Shown piece by piece: positions 46,593 through 55,958 of a DNA stretch of 64,000 nucleotides (the stretch's first letter is position 1; each line of letters opens with the position of its first letter). The stretch is from Thermothielavioides terrestris NRRL 8126 (lineage: Eukaryota; Ascomycota; Sordariomycetes; Sordariales; Chaetomiaceae), in contig NC_016458.1 of the NCBI RefSeq assembly GCF_000226115.1, positions 1,798,001 to 1,862,000 of the forward strand, given 5' to 3'. The notes beneath the pieces are model-generated. The model ran no database searches. It was not told where the DNA came from and saw only the letters and a list, made by a program, of their open reading frames with translations. The translations under genes were made by a program, and so were the position numbers.

Positions 46593-48215
46593 ATGACTTC
46601 CAACCGTTCCTCCTTCTGCCTGGTGGACGAAGACACCAGCAATGCCCCGACGCCCCCCGAGACCGCCGCCGACTCGGCCGCGCCCTCGCTCTTCGAAGTG
46701 GCAACCATGCCCTCCAACGATAGCGATGGCACCTTCATGGTTCACACGTCGCTCCTCTTTGACCCCCTCAAGAAGGCCTTCGTCTGCGACGTGTCTATCG
46801 GGGTTGACCCCCGTTCCGGCTCCATCAGGGCCCTCCACCGCCGCACCTCATCGCCCTCCTTCCGGTCCAACGACATCGACCTCCGCGGCAAAGTCGTGCT
46901 GCCCGGCCTGGTTGACTCCCACACGCACATCTTCCTCCACTCAGACAAGTAAGGCCCCCCACCCGCAGCTCCTACACCCATCCCCTCCCTACGGCTCACC
47001 GCCCCTTCACCCCCTCCTCGCAGAGAACGGCCGCACAGCCAGCAGATGCTCCTCCAGTCGCCCGTCGAGCGCGTCGTGCGCGCCACCAACCACGCCCGCG
47101 CCGCCCTGCTCGCCGGCTACACGACCTACCGCGACCTGGGGACCGAGGCGCTGGGCAGCGCCGACGCCAGCTTCCGCGACTGCGTCAACCGCGGCCTGAC
47201 GCCCGGCCCGCGCATGTTCGTCGCCACCGAGGCGATCGCGAGCTCGGGCGGGTACGAGATCCGCGTCGAGAACCGCTTCGCGCGCCGCAGCGGCGGCGGC
47301 GGCGGCGGCGGCGAGCTGGCGCTGAGCGTGCCCCGCGCCGCTGACACCGCGGACGGCGTGGACGGCGTGCGGGCCGCCGTGAGGAGGAGGGTCGGCGAGG
47401 GCGCCGATGTGATCAAGTTCTACGCCGACTATCGGAAGCGGGTGATGCGGTTCCCGCCCGACGTGCCGGGCCCCGGCGGCAGTGTGCTGTTCCCCCCGGA
47501 GAAGAGGCGGAATCCGGCGCTGTTGCTGTTCACTGAGCTTGAGATGAGCGCGATCGTGGCTGAAGCGAAGCGGGCTGATGTGCCCGTTGCGGCGCACTGT
47601 GGCGAGACTGAGACGGCCATGATGGCGGCGCAGGCCGGAGTTACGAGCGTGGAGCATGTGTTCGAGGACTCGGCGCGACTCGGCGACGCATTTCTCGAGC
47701 GTCTGCGCGATGCCGGGACGATCTGGGTGCCGACGCTGGCAACTGCTGAGGCGTACTATGCCGGGCAGGTGATCTTCGAGTGGTGCAAGACGACGGTGAA
47801 GAAGGCCGCTGACATGGGCGTGAAGTTGGCGGCCGGGGGCGACACGGGCGTGTTCAACCACGGGCTGAATGTGAGGGAGATGGAGATCATGATAGAGGCC
47901 GGTGTGCCGGTAGAGGATGCCCTGGTAGCGGGCACTTACAACGGCTGGCTGGCGTGCGGCGGGGACTCCTGCGGGTTCAGGTTTGGGTTTTGGGAGCCGG
48001 GAAACCGGGCGGATATAATTGCCCTGGACGCCGACCCGAGGACGGACGCCAAGGCGCTCAGGAAAGTCAGCTTTGTCATGAAGGACGGCCGGGTCTGGAA
48101 GCGGGACGGGCAACCGGTGGATATGGTTGCACCATCGCAGTGGCCACCTGAGGACGTTGGCTTGGGTGCTCGACATCGGCGTGACGCTCCGTCGTTAACC
48201 GGGGCTTGTACCTGA
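46593..48215 (+). CDS. Metal-dependent amidohydrolase (imidazolonepropionase/prolidase-like)
   Basis: Exons 46593-46948 and 47024-48215 encode 515 residues. The protein belongs to the amidohydrolase superfamily, which hydrolyses amide or ester-like bonds with one or two metal ions in a TIM barrel. Likely ligands are visible in order: HxH at His110/His112 (GLVDSHTHIF), a lysine at about 250 (GADVIKFYAD) that may be carboxylated, His310 (VAAHCGETE), His330 (SVEHVFED) and Asp392 (AAGGDTGVFNHG). The small beta-sandwich is built from both termini (KGV-type start at about 95 and ADIIALDADP at the end). All key residues are present, so it is probably active. There is no obvious signal peptide. Substrate cannot be inferred; relatives act on imidazolonepropionate, dipeptides or lactones. 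A Gly-rich run near residue 210 is unusual. Confidence 0.87.
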
Positions 48216-49364
48216 CAGTTGGATATCAACATATGGTTCCACAAGAACCGTCGCCGTCAGCTCTGAAATGTGTCCTACAGGTTCGGCATCAGCGCATACA
48301 GCGAACAGGACTCCGGAACTCCCGGGATCTTAGCGGCGACGATGGCTCATGTCGGCTCTATCGACAGCATCTTTGCAAGAGCGAGACGCATAGAGGCTTG
48401 GGTAATCCAGACAATCCGGGAGACAAGCAGAGGCCGGCTCTTTACGGTTGGGACCACACCGGATTTCCTCCATTGCGCCCTGCGCCTGGTTCACCGCCCG
48501 AAGTGTAAGGACCGAGGATTCTCATCGATCATCATCGACGGTGGGAAGCTGGTAGCTCTGGCCGAAATGCGGGACTTTGCCAAGTCACAACCGAGGGTGC
48601 TCAATCTCTCACGGATCTCCCACAAGCAGGCGTCCCACAAGGCACAAGCTGTCGCCTACCTTGGTGATGGGAACCGAGCATCTCATCAAATGGCTGCTCC
48701 ACGAGCACAATACTCGAACAACTCCCACGGTGGCATTCGTCTGGTGCCCTGGCTTAGAGTGTTTAGAGTTTCGTTTGTGCCGGCGCACGAAACTGAATGG
48801 CCGTGTCGCGCAAGAATGTTGTTGCTGGGGCAAGAGAAAGGGGCATGCCGCAGTTCGGTTAGGGTTGAGGACTGAGCGATGGTTAACAGGGGGTTCGCGT
48901 GACTTTCTTTGTGAGGCGAGCCGTGTTTCTAAAAGTAAGTCTTCGGATTGCCACGGTTTGGTGTCCAACACGGCCCCAGTCGTGTTACACAACGCCTCGC
49001 TGGCGGCCCCGGGGGCAAACATAGCAGGGCACAATATCAAACAGGGCAGATATGACCTTTGAGACCGCGTCCCAGGTTACGGAGGACAGACCAAAGTTCG
49101 TCGTGTGCGAGATTGGTGATTGCTCAGTCCCACTGCTCGTCCAGAATCCGTTTCACCTGACGGAACACTTCCACCAGCCTTTGTATGTGCAATGCAAACC
49201 ATGAGCTCCCTACCGCGACCTTGCCGCCGCGCAACTACTTTACTACTAGAACTGCCACCATGTCCGCCGTCGTCCATTCTGTGGACTCTTCTCCCCGTCT
49301 CTCGTCCTCTCGTTCCTGTCTCTCGCTTTGCCCCAAGAGTGCCATTCCCTAGGACACAGTCAAC
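48216..49364. other. Intergenic region upstream of the beta-galactosidase gene
   Basis: Overlapping open frames of up to 201 codons at 48,270-49,062 on the plus strand lack conserved features, and I do not call a gene. The last 100 bp are CT-rich promoter-like DNA. Confidence 0.4.
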
Positions 49365-52300
49365 ATGAGACTGAGACTAGCTCTGCTGCTGCTTACCTCC
49401 ACGGCCGTCGTGCTGTGCAGGCACATCTTCTCCTCCTCGTCGTCCTCTTCCCCTTCCTCATCCTCTTCCCACCTTCCCTCCTCTGAATTCAACCCCCTCT
49501 CCATCCTCCCCCGCCTCATCTCCCGCCCCTCCACTCCTCCATCCGCCAACCCACAGCCCAACCCAGAGCCAAACCCCAACCAAAACCGCAATGAAAAGCT
49601 CCCCCCGCGCGCGGACGCGACCTACGCGCCGCCGACGTGGGACAACGCCACGCTGGTGCTGCTCGGCCAGCGCGCCATGCTCTTCGGCGGCGAGTTCCAC
49701 CCCTTCCGCCTGCCCGTGCCCGCGCTCTGGTCGGACGTGCTCGAGAAGATGCGCGCGGCGGGGCTCAACGCCGTCTCCTTCTACGTCCCCTGGGCCCTGC
49801 TCGAGGGCCGGCCCGGCGAGGTCCGCGCCGAGGGCGTGTTTGATGTCGCCGCGTTTTGTCGGGCGGCGGCTGAGGTTGGGCTGTGGCTTGTTGCGCGGCC
49901 GGGGCCGTATATTAGTATGTCCTCTTCTTTCTTCTTTTCCTGTCTTTTGTGTTGTTTTGGATTTGTTGTTTGGGAGGGGAGGGGGGAAGGTTTGTTGGAT
50001 GGGATGGCTGACAGCGTGGCGGTGTGTTACTTTAGATGGCGAGGTTACCGGCGGCGGGCTGCCCGGGTGGATTCAGCGGCTCAGGGGCCACCCGCGGACG
50101 TCAGATGCGGATTACTTGGCGGCGACGAATAAGTGAGTTCGATGGGTGGGCGGGTGTGTTGAGTGCGCGAGGGCGAGGAGGCTCATGAGGTAAGGGGCTG
50201 ACTGAGTGAACGCGCGGCAGCTACGCGGCAAACGTCGGGGCCATCATCGCCAAGGCGCAGATCAACAACGGCGGGAAAGTCATCCTGTACCAGCCCGAGA
50301 ACGAATACAGGTGCGCGGCAAGAGGTCGTACATACGGCTCCAAGGAGCAGCAGCAGCTGATGATGAGAGACAGCGTCTCGAGGACCCTGATCGGGTTCAA
50401 CTTCCCTGATCCGGGCTACATGCAGTACGTGGAAGACCAGGCCCGCCGGGCGGGCGTTGTCGTGCCCTTCATGAACAACGACGCGTGGTCTGCCGGGCAC
50501 AACGCGCCGGGGACCGGCGTGGGCCAGGTCGACATCTACGGCCACGACCTGGCTCCCCTCGACCCCGACTGCGACGACATGGCGTGGGAGAAGGGGGCTC
50601 TGCGGGAGACGCAGTACGCCAACCATCTCAACGTCAGCGCGTCCACGCCATATGCCATTCCGGATGTGAGCAATTTCCCCATCGCTCAGTCCCGATTCCG
50701 CATCGAGCGAGTGGCTAACCTGCGTAGTTCCAAGTACGTGGGCCTCCTTCGTCTCGAGTTCTTACACCACTGCTGAACATTGCCAGGGAGGCGTTCTCGA
50801 CTACTGGGGCGGCACCGGGTTTGCCCGCTGTGCGGAGAGGTTCAACGCCGAGCAGGCGCGCGTATTCAACAAGAACAACTTCGCCGCCGGCGTCAAGATA
50901 TTCAGCCTCTACATGGTGGGTGGGCCACAGATGATATGAGTTAGAGAACTGTGCTATGAAAGGCACCACTGACGCGACCAGATGTACGGCGGCACCAACT
51001 GGGGAAACCTGGGCTACGATAGCGGCTATACCTCCTACGACTACGCAGCGGTACGTATGGGTCCCAGCAACCAACCTTTTGTTGGACCCGCACATGGACT
51101 CTAACGATAACGCGGAGGGCAGGCCATCGCCGAGGACCGCACGCTCACGCGCGAGAAGTACTCGGAGATCAAGCTGCAAGCCAACTTCTTCAAGGTGTCG
51201 CCGGGGTACCTGGTGGCGACGCCCGACCTCAAGCCGACGACGGGCGTCTACAGCCCGGGCCACGAGGACATCACGGTGACGGCCGTGGTCGGGCCGCAGG
51301 GGTCCTTCTACGTCGCGCGCAAGACGGCCTACCGCGACGCCAGCCCCGTCAACTTCACGCTCCGGCTGCCGACGGCGTCCAAGGGGGCCGTCACGATCCC
51401 GCACCTCGGCGGCGCGCTGACGATGCCCGGGCGCGACAGCCGGATCTACGTCACCGACTACCCCGTCGGGGCCATGACGCTGGTCTACTGCACGGCCGAG
51501 ATCTTCACGTGGCAGAAGTTCGACAACGGCCAGACGGTCGCGGTGCTCTACGGCGGCGTCGTGGGCGAGACGCACGAGCTGCTGCTGCAGCGCGGCGGCG
51601 CCGACCTGCAGGCCACGGTGACGCGCAGCCCGGAGGTCAGGACCTCGCTGGAGGGGCAGTTCGTGTACGCGCAGTGGACGACGACGGGCGACAGGCAGTT
51701 CGTGCGCGTGGGCAACACGTACATCTACCTCGTGGACCGCAACGCGGCGTACAACTACTGGGTTGCCGACACGCCTGGGCAGCCGCCGCTGATCGTCAAC
51801 GGCGGCTACCTGATCCGGTCGGCGGCGCTGGCCAACGGCACGCTCACGATCCGCGGCGACTTCAACCGCACGACCACGCTCGAGCTCATCGGCGTGCCGC
51901 AGGCCGCGACCTCCCTCGTGATCAACACGACGCCCACGCCGCACCGGGCCGACGACGACGGCCACTGGCTCGCCCAGATCGCCTACAGCCCGCCCAGCAT
52001 CACCCTCCCGGACCTGTCGGCCGTCGCATGGTCCTACATCGACACGTTGCCGGAGCGGCAGTCATCCTTCTCCGACGCCGCCTGGCCCTCGGCCAACCAC
52101 ACCTTCACCAACAACACGTACCTGCAGGCGCCGCAGACGCCGACCTCGCTCTACGCGTCGGACTACACCTTCCACGCGGGCGGTGCGCTGCTGTTCCGGG
52201 GCCACTTCACGGCGACGGGGGGCGAGAGCGCGGTGACGCTGCACACGCAGGGGGGGCGGGCGTACGCGGCGGCGGTGTGGCTGGACGACGAGTTCCTGGG

Positions 52301-53503
52301 CGGCTGGGCGGGCAACAGCAGCGCGTCGTCGCACCGCGACACGTTCGCGGTGCGGCTGGTGCCCGGGCGGGCGTACGCGCTGACGGTGCTGCTGGACAAC
52401 ATGGGCAACGCGCAGAACGCGCTGGTGGGCGGGGACGACATGAAGGCGCCGCGGGGGATCCTGCAGTTCAACTTCACGATGGGCGGGGGCGGCGCCGCGC
52501 CGGCGGTGGACTGGAAGGTGACGGGGAACTTGGGCGGCGAGGACTACGTGGATAAGGCGAGGGGCCCGTTGAATGAGGGTGGGCTGTGGGCCGAGAGGCA
52601 GGGGTTCCATCTGCCCGGGGCGCCGACGAGCAGTGGGGGGTGGACGGCCGGGAGTAGTCCGATGAAGGGGATCGGTGAGCCCGGGGTGGGGTTCTGGAGG
52701 GCGGAGGCGGAGTTGGATATCCCCGGGGAGCAGTGGGATGTGCCGTTAAGCTTTGAGTTCCCGCCGATCGACACCACGGGGGCGCAGGGCAGGTATCGGG
52801 CGGTGTTGTGGGTGAACGGGTTTCGTAAGTGGATGCTTTTCATTTTCTCTTTCACTTCTTGCTGCTGTGATGCATGTCTCGTCTCAAGCAGATGCAACCG
52901 CAGAGTTCCCCGCCGCCCCCCCCCCCCCCCGAGACAGACCACCGCATTAGGGGTCCTGCAGCGGGTACCTGCCTCACACCCCAACCCAGCGTGCCTGATC
53001 TGGATCTTTTTTCCGTCGCTGTATCACCCGAGGATGGAATGCGATATACTGACACGTCGGCGACTGACACGCTACAGCGAGCTGCGAGGTGTGGATGCAA
53101 CGGTGGGATCGTAGCAGAGCATCGGAATGCAAAGAGAGTGCGTTGTTCCAGTACAAAGGAAAGCTAAAGACTGAACAGAGCGTGGTATATATACATCCAG
53201 GAGTGGGGAAACCATGGCCAGTGCGTTATGCCAAGCTCTGAACCCCTTACCCCTGACGTGACAGCGACAGAATTCGGCCGCTACATCAGCCACATCGGCC
53301 CGCAGACGTCGGTCCCCGTGCCCGAGGGCATCCTCAATTACCACGGCACCAACACCATCGCCGTGGCGCTCTGGGCCTTGCAGCCCGGCGGCGCGCGCAT
53401 CCCGTCGCTGAGCCTCAGAGCCGGCACGCCCGTGCTGACGGGCCGGAGACCGGTGGTCGGCGTCGCGGCACCGGCGTGGACCCAGCGACCGGGGGCCTAC
53501 TGA
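49365..53503 (+). CDS. lacA: GH35 beta-galactosidase with variant active site and LTR-bearing intron
   Basis: Eight exons: 49365-49914, 50036-50132, 50221-50665, 50728-50733, 50787-50915, 50982-51050, 51123-52824 and 53271-53503; 1,076 residues, frame closed at every junction. GH35 enzymes release terminal beta-galactose outside the cell. Residues 1-18 look like a signal peptide, followed by a Ser/Pro/Asn-rich stretch. Family motifs include [37 protein letters not shown] (acid/base Glu244), [12 protein letters not shown] and the C-terminal [19 protein letters not shown]. The expected nucleophile motif EFQGG reads Asp364-Phe-Gln-Gly-Gly. The loop between Glu244 and Asp364 is some 20 residues longer than in Aspergillus-type enzymes. 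Exon 4 is six nucleotides. The last intron holds a solo LTR next to its acceptor. Confidence 0.85.
53065..53263 (-). mobile_element. Solo LTR of the copia family, in the last beta-galactosidase intron
   Basis: A 199-bp inverted copy of the LTRs at 16674-16872 and 23436-23634, beginning TGACACGCTACAGCGAGC and ending CCCCTGACGTGACA on the plus strand. It is flanked by a perfect 5-bp duplication GCGAC (53060-53064 and 53264-53268). It remains GC-rich and shows few transitions, unlike the LTRs of the full-length element. It presumably formed by LTR-LTR recombination after insertion. Confidence 0.95.
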
Positions 53504-54968
53504 TCGACGCCCAGCCCGCGCCCAGACTTTCTCGTCTCCACTTTTTTGCTTTTCCCTTTTTGTGACCTGGCTGGTGTGCGTTCTGCATTTGGTGTGTCGT
53601 GCAGTAGCGCTTGCAGCTGCACAATACTGTAGATCTGCAGTACTTTCCATAGTTTGCGTACCTGCAGGAGGGGGCGACTGCATGGCAGACAGGAACAGGC
53701 TTAGCCCGGGCCAATATTAGGGTCACTTGACCGCCGCCCGGGTCAGCATCTTGCCAACCAGCTCGGCTTGGCTCGGCTGTGCCTGACTGTGCCTGGCTGC
53801 GTGTCTCGGGGCTCGCTGCTCGCTGCTCGCTGCTCATCATCAGCTCGACCTTCGTGGGGGGCGGCCGGATGTGCCGGGCAGCGTGAATAATCCGTACCAA
53901 GCAGGGAATGTTGGAGCTTTAACAATCGCTCTCATCGCTCCTGCCCACCGGAAGAACGAGCTGAATCCCGACTTACCTCCGAGCGGCGCCGTGGACGGAG
54001 AGGGCTACACAGGAGGGTCTCAACGAAGCAATATTATTTGGTGCTGATATTGAACTGAGCCGAGTCAGCTCAGCACCTGACCGTCCTGACAACATATTGC
54101 CAAAAGGAAGCAATCCGTCAGCCGTCGCTGGATGCAATTTCTTTGTTGTCACGCGTGACCGACAATTGCAACTTCGCGACCATGCCGGGCTGATGCGAGG
54201 TGACAAGCTGAGGAAGGGACGCAAGGGATGGGAAGAATGGCGGGGCGGATTACCGGATATGGGTAAGGAAGGGCAAATGCGAATCAATACGGAATATTCC
54301 GTACACTAAGGTACTTTATGGAGCAATGAAACATCGCTAACCCGATTGGAAACCCCAGACGGAGCTACCTGAAATACTGACAACTCCGGAGGACTGCGTA
54401 CCGCTGCGAGCATCGCAGTTCACATGGAGGGAACAAAGCTTCCGGGCCTGGAATGTGCAAGCGCACGCCCCAACCGCCGAGCTAGAGAGCTGCTGGAGAC
54501 ATGGCAAGACCAGAAACCGAGATGCAACTTTCGTCTCATGGAGATCAGAGATTGAGAGGGTGCTAGTGTGCAAGTGTTTTGCCAGTCTTGCCGGCGAGCA
54601 GCCGCACATATGTAATGCTGAAGGACAAAGCCAGGCAGCAACCCACTGCCTCTCCTTCCAGCAGAAAGTCTTGCACACAGTACGAGGTGTGCTACATGCA
54701 ACTGCCAGAATAACATTGAAAGCGCCCCAGGCCCAACGGGTATCGTAGTTGTATCCCTTAGTTATCCGCCCATGACTCCAGAAAGAAGAATGCCCCAGTG
54801 CCCAGATGCAGTCCGTCCAGTGTCCCGAAGCTGCCGTCCCATCCCGTCCAAGTAAACCCAGGGAGCCACAAGGCCAACGCCAAAGCAATGCTTGCCAACA
54901 AACAGTTAAACGGAGGACAACAAAGGGAAAAAAAAGGAAAGGAAAGGGAAAAAAAAAAAGGAACGACG
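53504..54968. other. 3' region between convergent beta-galactosidase and hypothetical genes
   Basis: Open frames of 60-210 codons on both strands lack conserved features. A 16-bp palindrome TACGGAATATTCCGTA lies at 54,288-54,303. No gene is called. Confidence 0.4.
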
Positions 54969-55958
54969 TCAAATCTCAAACGCTTCCTCCTCCCCCTCCA
55001 ACCCGTCCTCATCCACAAACACAATCCCCCTCCTCTTCCACCCGCCCCGCAGGATGAAGTCCTCCACCTCACTCCCCTCCCATCCAGGGCGAGGACGCGG
55101 TCTCGGCCGGGGACGGGGGCCCGGCGCCGGTGCCAACCCCCTCATGTACAGGCCCATCGCGCCGTCGTCGTCATCCCCACTGCTGCCCCCGCCCCGCCCG
55201 CCCAGCGATGGCGAGGTCGCGTTCCTGCCGCCGCCGCCGCCGCTCAGGGCGAGGCTGCACTCGCTGCTGGCGTCGCTTGGGGCGGGCGAGGGGTCGCGGC
55301 GGTGGGGTGCCGTCATCACGCCGGCGGTGGTGGTGATGGAGCGCGGGGTGGGCGCTGTGCAGCAGGCCTTGGCTGCGGCTGCGGCTGTGGCCTGGTGGTG
55401 GGCGGCGGTGGCCGCCGCCGCGTTGCCGAGGCCGAAGTCGAAGCCGTCGTAGATGACTGTGCTGTGGGAGGGGGAGGAAGAGGGAAAGCTGCCGTGCAGT
55501 GGACGGTGGGAGAGGGGTGGTGGTGGTGATAAGCGTGTCTGATGGCGCAAGTTGTGGCTTGAGCGGGTGTGCCGGAGCTCATGCGGCGGTTGGTGGTGGT
55601 GATGGTACCGTCTGCTGGCGCGGGAGGTTTCTCCGGAGAAGGCGTCCTGGAGGGGTGGAACCGGGCCCGGGGCGAGGGAGGGCGGGTGAAGCCGCAAGGG
55701 ATCCCAGTCGATGGAGACGTCGGATCTGCTGCTGGTCGATGGCCGCGGGCTCGAGTCGAGCGAAGGGCGCGCCGGCGAGCTGGCGCTGGCGCCGCTGGGC
55801 TGGTATCGGTGATGATGCATCTCCTGGCTTCTGCTGCTGGAGGTGCTGGTGCTGCCGAGATGGTCTTGCCTCAAGTTCTTGTGGCTCCGGAAGCTGCGGA
55901 GGAAGCGAGGGTGGTGGTTGCTTGAGGGAGAGCTGGGGCAGTGAATACCGCACAACAT
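54969..55958 (-). CDS. Low-complexity fungal hypothetical protein
   Basis: A single open frame of 329 residues from the ATG at 55958. It is rich in Ser, Pro, His and Ala. Near the start it has RFLRSFRSHKNLRQDHLGS, and the last 60 residues look conserved in style: AMGLYMRGLAP, then an Arg/Pro run, SEVEDFILRGGWKRRGIVFVDE and an acidic end. The choice of this frame over the overlapping 331-codon frame (55579-56574) rests on the ordered C-terminal motif. The start could lie further upstream if an exon was missed. I recognise no domain and suggest no function. Confidence 0.6.
   Translation of the reverse strand: MLCGIHCPSSPSSNHHPRFLRSFRSHKNLRQDHLGSTSTSSSRSQEMHHHRYQPSGASASSPARPSLDSSPRPSTSSRSDVSIDWDPLRLHPPSLAPGPVPPLQDAFSGETSRASRRYHHHHQPPHELRHTRSSHNLRHQTRLSPPPPLSHRPLHGSFPSSSPSHSTVIYDGFDFGLGNAAAATAAHHQATAAAAAKACCTAPTPRSITTTAGVMTAPHRRDPSPAPSDASSECSLALSGGGGGRNATSPSLGGRGGGSSGDDDDGAMGLYMRGLAPAPGPRPRPRPRPRPGWEGSEVEDFILRGGWKRRGIVFVDEDGLEGEEEAFEI

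Noticed and set aside
48270..49062. Overlapping 201- and 161-codon plus-strand frames after the amidohydrolase
   Set aside because: No family features; the amidohydrolase has a complete C-terminus and does not need them.
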